Source: Cytophagaceae bacterium
GTDB taxonomy: Bacteria > Bacteroidota > Bacteroidia > Cytophagales > Spirosomataceae
Reading direction: 5' to 3'
Length of the DNA stretch: 64,000 bases
NCBI GenBank assembly: GCA_947460975.1
Contig: CANHGO010000001.1
Span: 124,001 to 188,000 of the forward strand
This document shows, piece after piece, positions 1 through 8,036 of the stretch. Each line of letters opens with the position of its first letter. Position 1 is the first letter of the stretch. Under the pieces are notes generated by a model. The model was not told the origin of the DNA. It worked only from the letters and a program-made list of their open reading frames with translations, and ran no database searches. The position numbers were made by a program, and so were the translations under genes.

Positions 1-915
1 GATAATCAAAAGAATCATCCCCACATCTTTGACCGCTTCAGCATATATGTTCATGATATCCTCCATCTTTTTGCCCAAACGTAATCCTAAACTGTAGGTG
101 GCAAAGCAGATAGCGACCAACATCACCATGGCGGGATCTGCGATTAATTTAAATACTTGGCCTAAAACCGTTGTCTTGTCAATATACACTTCGGCTATGG
201 TGGTAAAAACCAATAAAAATACGGGCAACAAGGCCGTCACAAAACTGGAAAATTTATTAGGCAATTCATTCTCAGGCAATGATTTCACCGAAAATGTCCC
301 TAAAGATTTGATGGGCCGATTGACCAATGTCTTCGCAAAAATGGGTCCTGCCAATATAATCGCAGGAATAGCAATAACGATTCCATACATCAAGGTAAGC
401 CCCATGTTGGCCTGAAATTGTGCCACCAAAGCTGCTGGAGAAGGATGAGGAGGTAAAAAACCGTGAGCCACCGACAAAGAAGCCATCATGGGAACTCCAG
501 TGACCAGGGGATGTAACTTATACTGATGTACTAAAGCAAAAACCAATGGAATCATTAACACAAAACCCACATTGTAAAAAAGAGGAATGCCTATGATAAA
601 ACCTGTGAACATTAATCCCCAGGCCATATTTTTTTGACCAAAAATATTAATCAAGGTTCCAGAAATTTGTTGGGCCGCCCCACTCTCCGCCACCAACTTA
701 CCCAACATCGCTCCCAATACGATAATCGTTACTAAAGAACCTAAGGTGTCACCTAAGCCTTTTTGAATCGTTTTAGCCAAGTCAGTGATTGGAATCCCCA
801 ACATCACACCCGCCGACAAACTGATCAATAAGAAAGCGACAAATGAATTGACCTTCAAATAAGTGATCAAAAAAACCAGAAGTAAAATGCAAATGATGAC
901 GATGAAAATTGACAT
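1..915 (-). CDS. GntP-family gluconate/sugar-acid permease, 3' end cut by window edge
   Basis: Absent from the ORF track because it runs off the window, but the minus strand reads open for 305 codons from an ATG at 915. The protein starts MSIFIVIICILLLVFLITYL and is strongly hydrophobic, with repeated membrane segments. Segments such as GIPLFYNVGFVLMIPL and the loop HGFLPPHPSPAA are typical of the GntP family of H+-coupled gluconate and related sugar-acid importers (family knowledge). About two thirds to three quarters of the usual 430-450 residues are visible. It lies downstream of the nucleotidyltransferase/sugar kinase pair on the same strand, separated by a 171-nt repeat-rich gap, so co-transcription is possible but not shown. 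The exact substrate cannot be told. Confidence 0.9.
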   Translation of the reverse strand, partial: MSIFIVIICILLLVFLITYLKVNSFVAFLLISLSAGVMLGIPITDLAKTIQKGLGDTLGSLVTIIVLGAMLGKLVAESGAAQQISGTLINIFGQKNMAWGLMFTGFIIGIPLFYNVGFVLMIPLVFALVHQYKLHPLVTGVPMMASLSVAHGFLPPHPSPAALVAQFQANMGLTLMYGIVIAIPAIILAGPIFAKTLVNRPIKSLGTFSVKSLPENELPNKFSSFVTALLPVFLLVFTTIAEVYIDKTTVLGQVFKLIADPAMVMLVAICFATYSLGLRLGKKMEDIMNIYAEAVKDVGMILLII

Positions 916-920
916 AGGTT

Positions 921-1094
921 ATTTTTAGGTAAGAGGTAAAATTAGGTAAGTAGGTATTAGGTAATAGGTTATTAATAAATGTTAGCTTAAGAGTATTTAT
1001 AAAATGATTCGAATATAAATAATATTGCGTAAAATACCACTAGAAATAGACCTCTTACCTATTACCTATTACTTATTACCTCTTACCTAAAAAT
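921..1094. repeat. MITE-like segment with perfect 19-bp terminal inverted repeats
   Basis: ATTTTTAGGTAAGAGGTAA at 921-939 is the exact reverse complement of 1076-1094. Inside both ends are further degenerate units of the type AGGTAATAGGT, so much of both flanks can fold back. The middle (about 975-1045) is AT-rich without coding potential. The right end overlaps the stop codon and last codons of the nucleotidyltransferase gene. No transposase is present. It could be a small non-autonomous mobile element, a family repeat or a strong terminator-like hairpin; the sequence alone does not decide. Confidence 0.55.
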
Positions 1095-1956
1095 CCCCAT
1101 ACGTTTCCTCCAGGTATTTTTGCATCACCAATATATCCTCCTTGCTCGTTAGGTCGGGCACATTTTCAGCTAATGGAATGGCGTAAAAACCCTTTCCTGT
1201 TCCCTCGCCGAACATAGCCACCGAGGTAGGTAATTCTTTTTCGTTGCGCACCGGGTGAAAAGGTGTGGCCGCCAAAAAAGGCAAAAAAGTACTCGCCTCA
1301 AAGACGAAAATATTCATACTGACACCCAATCGGCCCAATTGAGCCATTAACTCGTCCGCTTGCTCTTGCGTAGGCTTTTCGATAATCTCCAATAAATAGC
1401 CATCTGCATCTGTTCTAATTAAAGCAAAAGCCGAGATACGCTCCGCAGGGTACAATAAACTATCTCGGTGATAGGAAATCAATGCCTGCGTTTCATTGGA
1501 CGACCAAAGCAATTTAAGTGCATTTACACTATATAAATTATCTGAATTACAAACAATCACTCGGCCCGTTTGCCAAGAATCATGTTGCATCAACGCTTGG
1601 TATACCGCATCTGCCGTTCCAGCAGGCTTTTCTCTGTCCGCAGGAATTTGTTGGCGCGCGAAGACAATTTGTAAACCCCAACAAGCATCCTTCGCCATCA
1701 GCGATTCACAATATTCTTGGGATACTGAATCCGTCGGATGAAGCAATAACATAACTTCTTCAATCCCAGCTAAATGTGCGTTATATAATTGATAATCAAT
1801 TAATGTCTTCCCATTCTTTCCTACCTGAATCATCCCTTTGGTGACTGAATTTGCCTGGGCAACCAAGGAAGGATCTAAATCCGACACCCCTTCAGCCATA
1901 GCTTTCTTCATCCTTGAGGCCATTCCTCCTGCTAATATCAATAAACGCTTTTTCAT
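1087..1956 (-). CDS. Sugar nucleotidyltransferase-like protein (NTP_transferase fold)
   Basis: A 289-residue protein beginning MKKRLLILAGGMASRMKK, the glycine-rich nucleotide-binding start of NTP_transferase/GT-A pyrophosphorylases. The segment GTADAVYQAL and the acidic VIVCNSDNLYS, in place of the usual G-D metal-binding motif, support a sugar-1-phosphate nucleotidyltransferase; the C-terminal half lacks an obvious left-handed beta-helix. It starts 6 nt after the GHMP kinase stop on the same strand, so the two are almost certainly one operon. A kinase making a sugar-1-phosphate followed by a transferase making an NDP-sugar is a salvage logic known from the FKP-type pathway; which sugar is used here is unknown. 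The stop codon lies inside the right arm of the inverted repeat. Confidence 0.8.
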   Translation of the reverse strand: MKKRLLILAGGMASRMKKAMAEGVSDLDPSLVAQANSVTKGMIQVGKNGKTLIDYQLYNAHLAGIEEVMLLLHPTDSVSQEYCESLMAKDACWGLQIVFARQQIPADREKPAGTADAVYQALMQHDSWQTGRVIVCNSDNLYSVNALKLLWSSNETQALISYHRDSLLYPAERISAFALIRTDADGYLLEIIEKPTQEQADELMAQLGRLGVSMNIFVFEASTFLPFLAATPFHPVRNEKELPTSVAMFGEGTGKGFYAIPLAENVPDLTSKEDILVMQKYLEETYGDF

Positions 1957-1962
1957 ATTATA

Positions 1963-3039
1963 TTAAAAAAATAAACTTTCTGATTCAGACTTTGTGCCCT
2001 GATCTACTCGAATGATATAGGCCTTGCCCCCTTCTTTTTCAATGGCCTCCACTACTTTTTCTGGATTTTCGGGCGCGTAGGCAAACATGCATCCTCCCCC
2101 TCCTGAGCCATTTATTTTAGCTCCCAATGCACCCGAATCTAGCGATGCTTGAATCATTCGATCGATTTTAGGGGTAGAAATTCGCTTGTGTTCACGTAAA
2201 TTTTGTTGATGCTGATTTAATAAATCTCCTAATTTTCCATCACTCCATTCTACTTCTCCCTCAAACATGGATTTGGCGGCCAATAAAATATCGCGGTCAT
2301 CCAGATTCGCACTAATTAAAATATATTCATCCGCTGTAATCAAATTCTTGTGCGCATTCAAATCTGAAAGCGTCGCAGAAGACAAATCAAAGCTTGCATC
2401 CTGTTGCTTAATTTTATTTACGCCTCCCAAGGTTCCAAATTTCACTCGAGACAAAATCCCTAAGGTATCTTTTGCCTCCAAAGAATCTCCTAACACAAAC
2501 GTTCCCAAATCGCGGGCATACGTCTTAATCGAAATCTCGGGTTGGCTTGCTAAGTAAATCACGTTTCCCACCGCTGTAGAATATTGGTCCATCATTCCCC
2601 CTGGCTCCGTAAATTCCAAAACCTCCGCCTCATAGGTAATTTCACCTATTTGTTTTTGGGTATATCCCAAATCGTACATGTCATTAAGAAATTTAACCCA
2701 AGAAACTAAAAGCGCCGAGGAGCTTGACGTGCCGGAATTGATGGGAATATTTCCTCGAACCTCAATTTCAAACCCACGTGTTAATTCATGGCCTTTTCGA
2801 TGAAGTACATTCAAAACGCTTTTAAAATAATCTCTTTCTTTGGAATATGGTAAGGGGAAATCGATTGCAAATTCTTCTGTTCTTTCAACATCGGGCAATG
2901 AAAAATGCACTACGTTATCAGCTCTAAATTGGCCTTTTACCTGTATTCTTTTAGAAATTGCCGCTGCGATAACAGGTAAGCCTAAGTAATCTTGATGCTC
3001 ACCAAATAAACAAATTCGGCCCGGCGTGGATACGATCAT
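1963..3039 (-). CDS. GHMP-family sugar kinase (galactokinase/glucuronokinase-like)
   Basis: A 358-residue cytosolic kinase with all three GHMP motifs: substrate motif PGRICLFGEHQDYLG near residue 6, ATP-binding INSGTSSSSALL near residue 97, and C-terminal GAKINGSGGGGC near residue 310. Length and the GEHQDY signature resemble galactokinase and glucuronokinase rather than mevalonate or homoserine kinases, but the full galactokinase signature is not clear, so the substrate is left open. It is the first gene of a minus-strand unit with the nucleotidyltransferase and perhaps the GntP permease. The start ATG at 3039 places the conserved motif at the normal distance from the N-terminus. It is divergent from the DUF5009 gene. 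Confidence 0.85.
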   Translation of the reverse strand: MIVSTPGRICLFGEHQDYLGLPVIAAAISKRIQVKGQFRADNVVHFSLPDVERTEEFAIDFPLPYSKERDYFKSVLNVLHRKGHELTRGFEIEVRGNIPINSGTSSSSALLVSWVKFLNDMYDLGYTQKQIGEITYEAEVLEFTEPGGMMDQYSTAVGNVIYLASQPEISIKTYARDLGTFVLGDSLEAKDTLGILSRVKFGTLGGVNKIKQQDASFDLSSATLSDLNAHKNLITADEYILISANLDDRDILLAAKSMFEGEVEWSDGKLGDLLNQHQQNLREHKRISTPKIDRMIQASLDSGALGAKINGSGGGGCMFAYAPENPEKVVEAIEKEGGKAYIIRVDQGTKSESESLFF

Positions 3040-3082
3040 AAAATTGAATTCCCGTGGAAATCACGAAATTAGAAAAAAATTT

Positions 3083-3090
3083 TACCTTTG
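3083..3090 (+). promoter_or_regulatory. Bacteroidota -7 promoter element TACCTTTG
   Basis: An exact match to TAnnTTTG about 20 nt before the ATG at 3111. It lies inside the longest ORF (3054), so transcripts from it cannot use that earlier start; this decides the start of the acyltransferase gene. Confidence 0.6.
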
Positions 3091-3110
3091 ACACGAAAAA
3101 TAAGCAAATA

Positions 3111-4196
3111 ATGATAACTAAAAGAATACCATCTGTAGATTATTTTCGAGGATTTATCTTGTTTTTATTAGCTGCAGAAAGCACTGGCCTTTATAGTCGA
3201 TTAGGAAAGATCTTTCCTGAATCTTTTGTTTTATCCCAATTTAATCATGCGGAATGGCAAGGGCTGCACTTTTGGGATTTAATCCAACCCGGTTTTATGA
3301 TGATCGCGGGTTCAGCTTTATATTTTTCTACCTATAAACGAATCGACCAAGGAGCCACATATGGCCAATTGTGGCCCAAAGTATTAAAAAGATCTGTTTT
3401 GCTTTTCATTTGTGGCACGGGACTGCATTGCCTGGGAAGCGAGGAATTGGTTTTTGAGCTGTGGAATGTGTTGACCCAATTATCTTTTACAACCATCGTG
3501 GCTTTCTTTTTATTGCGATTTTCCATCCCATTGCAATTAGCCGCTTCCTTATTTTTGTTGCTTCTGGCACATTCTTTATACGTGTTTACAGATATTCCTG
3601 GATTCAATGAGCCTTATGTCCGAGATAAAAATTTCGGATCTTTCATGGACATGGTCTTAATGGGGAAATTAAGTGGCGGGCATTGGATTGCGATTAATTG
3701 TATCCCAACCGCAGCGCACACGATTTGGGGGGCTTTATTGGGCCGAATTATTCATCGGTCAACTTCGCCAAAAGATCTTTTAAAAACCTTAATTGGCTTG
3801 GGAGTATTAGGTGTGATTGTCGGATATGGCCTAGATATGGCTGGCATCCCGATCATCAAAAGAACCGCCACGCTTTCATTTACCATTGCTTCTGCGGGTT
3901 GGATTTCCCTGATGATGGCGGCTTTTTATTTTAATTGGTCCACGGATAAACCAAAAATTTCCGTTCCGGATTACATTCTTTCCTATGGCAAAAACTCCAT
4001 TTTCATTTATTTGTTTTTTGAATCCATAGGGCCAGAATGGCTAAGAGGGGCTACTTTCACGTTTGTTGGCGGATTTTTAGAAAAAATAAGCATCCACGGC
4101 ATGGTTGCCGAAGCCATCAACGCGCTCGTGGTTTTATATCTCATTACACGTTTAGCGGTTTGGTTGGACAAAAAGAAAATTTACTTTTCGCTCTAA
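3111..4196 (+). CDS. DUF5009/heparan-alpha-glucosaminide N-acetyltransferase-like membrane protein
   Basis: From the preferred ATG the protein is 361 residues and starts MITKRIPSVDYFRGF. The SVDYFRG motif at the head of the first membrane segment and the many following hydrophobic helices are typical of the acyltransferase-3/DUF5009 superfamily, related to lysosomal heparan-alpha-glucosaminide N-acetyltransferase, which moves acetyl groups across a membrane to a sugar (family knowledge). The track start at 3054 adds 19 polar residues that precede the conserved motif and overlap the promoter element, so it is rejected. The gene is divergent from the sugar kinase and ends 4 nt before the convergent haemoglobin gene. 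The acceptor here is unknown. Confidence 0.82.
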   Translation: MITKRIPSVDYFRGFILFLLAAESTGLYSRLGKIFPESFVLSQFNHAEWQGLHFWDLIQPGFMMIAGSALYFSTYKRIDQGATYGQLWPKVLKRSVLLFICGTGLHCLGSEELVFELWNVLTQLSFTTIVAFFLLRFSIPLQLAASLFLLLLAHSLYVFTDIPGFNEPYVRDKNFGSFMDMVLMGKLSGGHWIAINCIPTAAHTIWGALLGRIIHRSTSPKDLLKTLIGLGVLGVIVGYGLDMAGIPIIKRTATLSFTIASAGWISLMMAAFYFNWSTDKPKISVPDYILSYGKNSIFIYLFFESIGPEWLRGATFTFVGGFLEKISIHGMVAEAINALVVLYLITRLAVWLDKKKIYFSL

Positions 4197-4200
4197 GGAT

Positions 4201-4590
4201 TTAAGCTTGGTGGTGGTTGATGTAGTCCAATTTATACGCCCAAGTGTCTGCGATGTTTCTCGCCTTTAATTTAGCATCTTCTGTTTTTGGACCTTCAAAA
4301 TGTTCGTCTAAAGTGGCGTAAAATAGCTGGAGCCAACGAGCAAAATGGGCGGGGGTCAATGGGATTTTTTGATTAATTTCTAAGTGTGGCCGCATCGGAG
4401 CACCCTGGTAATTTTTGCCATCCATCAAAAGCATCTCCCAGAAATCGTACATCTTAGGTAAGTGTTTAGAAAAATCCACATGGGCCACATCCATAAATAC
4501 GTGACCCACCAAATCATCTGAAGGCATTTTGGCATAAAATGCATCCACAAAAATTTGAATATCCGCTTTGGTTTCTATGTCCTTTTTCAT
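4201..4590 (-). CDS. Group III truncated haemoglobin
   Basis: A 129-residue haem protein. Segments FYAKMPSDDLVGHVF, FWEMLLMDGKNYQGAP, HLEI and HFARWLQLF follow the group III truncated-globin pattern; the His of PMRPHLEI is a likely proximal haem ligand and the Trp of RWLQLF the conserved G-helix Trp, though I assign them by pattern only. The family binds O2 or NO and is linked to microaerobic or nitrosative conditions. The start codon overlaps the stop of the upstream PAP2-like gene (ATGA), so the two are translationally coupled. No signal peptide, so cytosolic. Confidence 0.9.
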   Translation of the reverse strand: MKKDIETKADIQIFVDAFYAKMPSDDLVGHVFMDVAHVDFSKHLPKMYDFWEMLLMDGKNYQGAPMRPHLEINQKIPLTPAHFARWLQLFYATLDEHFEGPKTEDAKLKARNIADTWAYKLDYINHHQA

Positions 4591-5906
4591 GGGCGCGTTT
4601 TGACGCGAGCTAAAAGATGTTGGCCCACTGAACTTCCCTGCTTCGCCCCCTCCGTTAACGCTGGCATAAAATGAATTCCCCCGTACAAACGAGAAACGGA
4701 CGCCTCATCTGACGCCTGAATGAATGATTTGAATTTTCTTGGGGGCAATCCATAAGGTATCTCGGTGGAATCCTCGAAGGCAATGTTAGCCCCATACAAG
4801 CTGGTCAAAACCTCTGCTGCAGCTCTAGAAATAGTACTATGGCCAGAGGTATATTCCGGGAAAGGTGGCGTTTGCAACACAGGTACCCATGATTTATCGA
4901 TGCTCGCATTAATGATGGTCTCAGGTCTGATGCGGATGGATCTATATTTCTCGTCCCAGCAAGCGATAAAACCGTCAAAGATTCCAATGGAAGTCAGCGC
5001 TAATGCCTCCGCAGTTTCATTATACGATTTATGTAATTGGCGAGATACTTGGCCCACGATGCCCAACCAATGTCCACCGGGTGACATTTTCTTAGTTGCA
5101 AACATCGCATGACCCGTAATATTCATTTTAAAGGGATTGCAATCCCAAAAATTGGCAATGTTTCTTTGTTCATCTGTTAAATTCTTAACCGTTTCATAGG
5201 ACTCCATGACCTCTTTGTAATAAGGACTTCCTTTGGTTAAATCAAATTTTGAGGGAGCAGGAGCTCTAAACTGGGATGCTGAATCTAGCGTTATGGGGCG
5301 AATTTTAGTCCAATAGGGTTCCACCGCATCCATATAGGCAGGTGGTGTGGGAGTCCAAGTACCTGGCAAATTAGTTACCGTAAACCGTAGACCTCTTGTT
5401 TGCTTATAATGATCCTTAGCAGCATAGCGCATCACTGCCGCGGCCACCGAATCTCCGTAGGCAATCGACCTTTCATATACATCCGTAGGTATGCCAATTT
5501 TCTGATAATCATCCTCTAATTTTTTGTCAAACTCCTTGTACAATTCTTGGGCAAAAGTCAATTTTTTCCCTACGGCCAAATAGGCCCTTGTAGACGCCAA
5601 AGGAAAACAATACTCCAAACCTTTTTCCGGTTGAGGTATTTTTTCGAAGCCATTTAATTGGCCCACCAGCGATTTGAAATTTTTATCTCCAGGAATTGCC
5701 GCTTCATACCCTGCGATTCCAGCATACATATAAATACGTGCAGAAACTGGAGGCGCAAAAATATCGTGAATAATACTCTCGGTCAACATCAACTCTGCCC
5801 GGATTAAAAACTCGGGGTTTGCCGCTTCCTGTTGAAAATTTGGATTTGATTTCTGACAGGCACTGAAAAGAATGCTCACAAAAATAAAGAGTAAAACTTT
5901 TTTCAT
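4587..5906 (-). CDS. Vanadium-dependent haloperoxidase/PAP2-family lipoprotein
   Basis: From the ATG at 5906 the protein is 439 residues and begins MKKVLLFIFVSILFSAC, a lipoprotein signal peptide with a lipobox-like FSAC; the longer track start adds seven residues before it and is less likely. The three pocket motifs of the PAP2/vanadium haloperoxidase fold are in order: KYRSIRIRP, EYTSGHST and SRLYGGIHF, giving the usual Lys/Arg, Ser-Gly-His and Arg/His residues. The length fits the haloperoxidase-like branch rather than small PAP2 phosphatases. Whether it binds vanadate or hydrolyses phosphate esters is not decidable. It is coupled to the truncated haemoglobin gene by a 4-nt overlap. Confidence 0.85.
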   Translation of the reverse strand: MKKVLLFIFVSILFSACQKSNPNFQQEAANPEFLIRAELMLTESIIHDIFAPPVSARIYMYAGIAGYEAAIPGDKNFKSLVGQLNGFEKIPQPEKGLEYCFPLASTRAYLAVGKKLTFAQELYKEFDKKLEDDYQKIGIPTDVYERSIAYGDSVAAAVMRYAAKDHYKQTRGLRFTVTNLPGTWTPTPPAYMDAVEPYWTKIRPITLDSASQFRAPAPSKFDLTKGSPYYKEVMESYETVKNLTDEQRNIANFWDCNPFKMNITGHAMFATKKMSPGGHWLGIVGQVSRQLHKSYNETAEALALTSIGIFDGFIACWDEKYRSIRIRPETIINASIDKSWVPVLQTPPFPEYTSGHSTISRAAAEVLTSLYGANIAFEDSTEIPYGLPPRKFKSFIQASDEASVSRLYGGIHFMPALTEGAKQGSSVGQHLLARVKTRP

Positions 5907-5968
5907 ATTAGAGTTTATTGGAGGCAAATGTACGCAAAAACAGAAAAAAATTATTGATCTAAATCAGG

Positions 5969-7183
5969 TTACAAATCTTGCAGGATTTTTTCTGCAGCCT
6001 TTCGCCCTGAGGATAAAGCTGCTTGCAAAGAGGGGAAAAGCGTGTAGTCCCCCGCTAAAATAATATTTTCCTTCTCTGCTTTTTGGCAAACTTCCTTAAA
6101 ACATCCCACCTTAAATAATGAATGCGGGATAGAAAAAGATTTCAAAAAAGTAAAATCGGTCTGCGAAAGACCTAAAACCCTAGCTAATTCCTTCGCGATT
6201 TCCACGTCAGAAATTTCTTTTTGGAGGCTAGTCGCCGAAATCAAATGTTTCCTTTCAGGAGCTAGCAAAGGATTTACTTGGCTTATGCAGGAAAAATGTA
6301 ACATCGGACTTGAATTCAATGGCATCAAGTGGATAAGGGGCAATGAAGTTTCAAGATTCCTGTCCAAACTAAAATAAAAAGTCTTTGAACTAAAATGAGC
6401 GTTTTCCGGAAAATCGATATTCAATAAATCAAAGGCATGTTTGGGATCTGTGGCTAAAACCAAATGATCAAATGGGATTGTATTCCCATTACTTAATTGC
6501 ACTGATTTCTCTTTAATTTCAGCGACGGAAACCCCAGTTAGCAGTTTTTCTTTAGGAATTCTTGAAGCTAAATCTAAAGCGATATCGCCTATGCCATGTT
6601 TGGGCAAGGCAGCTTTCCCCTCTAAAAACTGCTTCATGTAATAGAAAAATAAGGAGGCCGGCGGGGTCAATTGATCATCCAAAAATATACCGGCAAAAAA
6701 AGGCCTTAAAAAAATGCGCTGAAACTTTTCTGAAAACCGATATCTCGAGATGAGTTCAGTAGTCGATTCTGGATCCGAAGTCAAAGGTGAAATCGAGCCC
6801 TGAGTTTTAAGCCAAATCCAAGCTAATTTCAAAAGATCAAAAATACTAGCCCCAGTTGAGAAGATATTTTTTAAAAATAAAAAAGGCGATTTAAAGGGAT
6901 TGAGAAAAGGCTTAAATTTTCCGTCTTGCCATACATAAGCGCCCGATTGAAAATAAGATAAATCCCATTTAGATAAATGAAGACTTCGTTGAACTTCCGG
7001 ATATGCCGTCTGTAAAACTTGGAAACCGTGATCTAAAGTATAGCCCTGAAATGATTCACTTTGGACTCTACCGCCTAATGACATTGATTTTTCAATTAAA
7101 ATAAAATCAAGCCCTTTGCTTTGTAAAATTTGAGCTGCTTGTAAACCTGCTATTCCGCCGCCCACGATCACAATTGAATTCAT
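5969..7183 (-). CDS. FAD-dependent amine-oxidase-like oxidoreductase
   Basis: A 404-residue flavoprotein with an N-terminal Rossmann motif IVIVGGGIAGLQAAQIL, followed by LIEKSMSLGGRV and DHGFQVLQTAYPEV, and a C-terminal FAD motif ILAGDYTLFPSLQAALSSG. This is the amine oxidase/phytoene desaturase-like superfamily; members include plant SLL-type and carotenoid enzymes, but it lacks enough signal to call CrtI. It is a single minus-strand gene, divergent from the alpha/beta hydrolase, with a promoter element and palindrome between them. It ends 62 nt before the PAP2-like gene start. Substrate unknown. Confidence 0.85.
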   Translation of the reverse strand: MNSIVIVGGGIAGLQAAQILQSKGLDFILIEKSMSLGGRVQSESFQGYTLDHGFQVLQTAYPEVQRSLHLSKWDLSYFQSGAYVWQDGKFKPFLNPFKSPFLFLKNIFSTGASIFDLLKLAWIWLKTQGSISPLTSDPESTTELISRYRFSEKFQRIFLRPFFAGIFLDDQLTPPASLFFYYMKQFLEGKAALPKHGIGDIALDLASRIPKEKLLTGVSVAEIKEKSVQLSNGNTIPFDHLVLATDPKHAFDLLNIDFPENAHFSSKTFYFSLDRNLETSLPLIHLMPLNSSPMLHFSCISQVNPLLAPERKHLISATSLQKEISDVEIAKELARVLGLSQTDFTFLKSFSIPHSLFKVGCFKEVCQKAEKENIILAGDYTLFPSLQAALSSGRKAAEKILQDL

Positions 7184-7208
7184 ATTAAGTTTATATTTTT
7201 ATAAACGT

Positions 7209-7230
7209 TTCAAACTTACAAAAGTTTGAA
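7209..7230. promoter_or_regulatory. Palindrome over a divergent promoter (TTCAAACTT-4-AAGTTTGAA)
   Basis: Perfect 9-bp arms separated by 4 nt in the 85-nt gap between the divergent flavoenzyme and hydrolase genes. The left arm contains TAAGTTTG on the minus strand (complement 7211-7218), an exact TAnnTTTG element 28 nt before the flavoenzyme start. It may be an operator or simply a symmetric promoter; no regulator gene is adjacent. Confidence 0.4.
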
Positions 7231-7268
7231 GTGTTTTTACTAATTTGCAGATTAAATGGGAGCTCGGA

Positions 7269-8036
7269 ATGAACTTTAGTATCAAGGAAGAAAACAATTA
7301 TCAATATATTGATGAAGGAAAAGGCGAAATTCTACTTTTACTTCATGGATTGTTTGGCGCCTTAAGCAATTGGCAAGGCGTTATTAATCTGTTCAGTCAA
7401 AAATATAGAGTCATTATTCCACTCATGCCAATCCACGATATGCCCATTAAAGAGGCGGGTTGTGAAGGATTAACTGTTTTTCTCGAAGAATTTGTCGCAT
7501 TCAAAAAACTAGAAACCTTTAGTTTAATCGGAAATTCCTTAGGGGGACACGTGGCATTGATTTATACCTTAAAACATGCGCATAAAGTAGAAAGGCTTAT
7601 TTTGACGGGTTCTTCCGGTTTATTTGAGAATTCGATGGGAGGAACTTATCCGAAACGTGGCGATTACGAATTCATTAAGGAGCGCATTGAATATACGTTT
7701 TATGACCCGAAAACGGCGACAAAGGAATTGGTCGACGAAGTATTTGAGATCATTAATAGTATCCCAAAAGTATTGCGCATTATCGCCATTGCTAAATCAG
7801 CGCAGCGAAATAATATGGCCAAAGATATTGTGCGCATAAAAACCCCAACGCTCTTGATTTGGGGATTAAATGATACCATCACACCACCCCATGTTGGTCA
7901 TGAATTTAATCAATTAATTCCGGGGTCGGAGTTGCATTTCATTGATCATTGTTGCCACGCACCCATGATGGAACAACCTGATGAGTTCAATCGAATTTTG
8001 TCAACATGGTTAGAAAATAATCCCATTGCCTCATGA
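7269..8036 (+). CDS. Alpha/beta hydrolase
   Basis: From the ATG at 7269 the product is 255 residues; the track start at 7245 adds eight residues with no support. Visible are the oxyanion motif LLLHGLFGALSNW, nucleophile elbow GNSLGGHVAL, acid WGLNDTITPP and catalytic His in HCCHAPMMEQP, i.e. a complete Ser-Asp-His triad. No signal peptide, so probably cytosolic. It overlaps the CBS gene start (TGATG) and lies two genes before NAD kinase, forming a three-gene plus-strand operon. Substrate not predictable. Confidence 0.88.
   Translation: MNFSIKEENNYQYIDEGKGEILLLLHGLFGALSNWQGVINLFSQKYRVIIPLMPIHDMPIKEAGCEGLTVFLEEFVAFKKLETFSLIGNSLGGHVALIYTLKHAHKVERLILTGSSGLFENSMGGTYPKRGDYEFIKERIEYTFYDPKTATKELVDEVFEIINSIPKVLRIIAIAKSAQRNNMAKDIVRIKTPTLLIWGLNDTITPPHVGHEFNQLIPGSELHFIDHCCHAPMMEQPDEFNRILSTWLENNPIAS

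Noticed and set aside
98-415. Plus-strand ORF of 105 residues at the window start
   Set aside because: It is a shadow of the GntP permease on the minus strand, which explains this region with a clear family match.
5969-7183. Phytoene desaturase CrtI assignment for the flavoenzyme
   Set aside because: It has the superfamily FAD motifs but not enough CrtI-specific signal, is shorter than typical CrtI, and is not near other crt genes.
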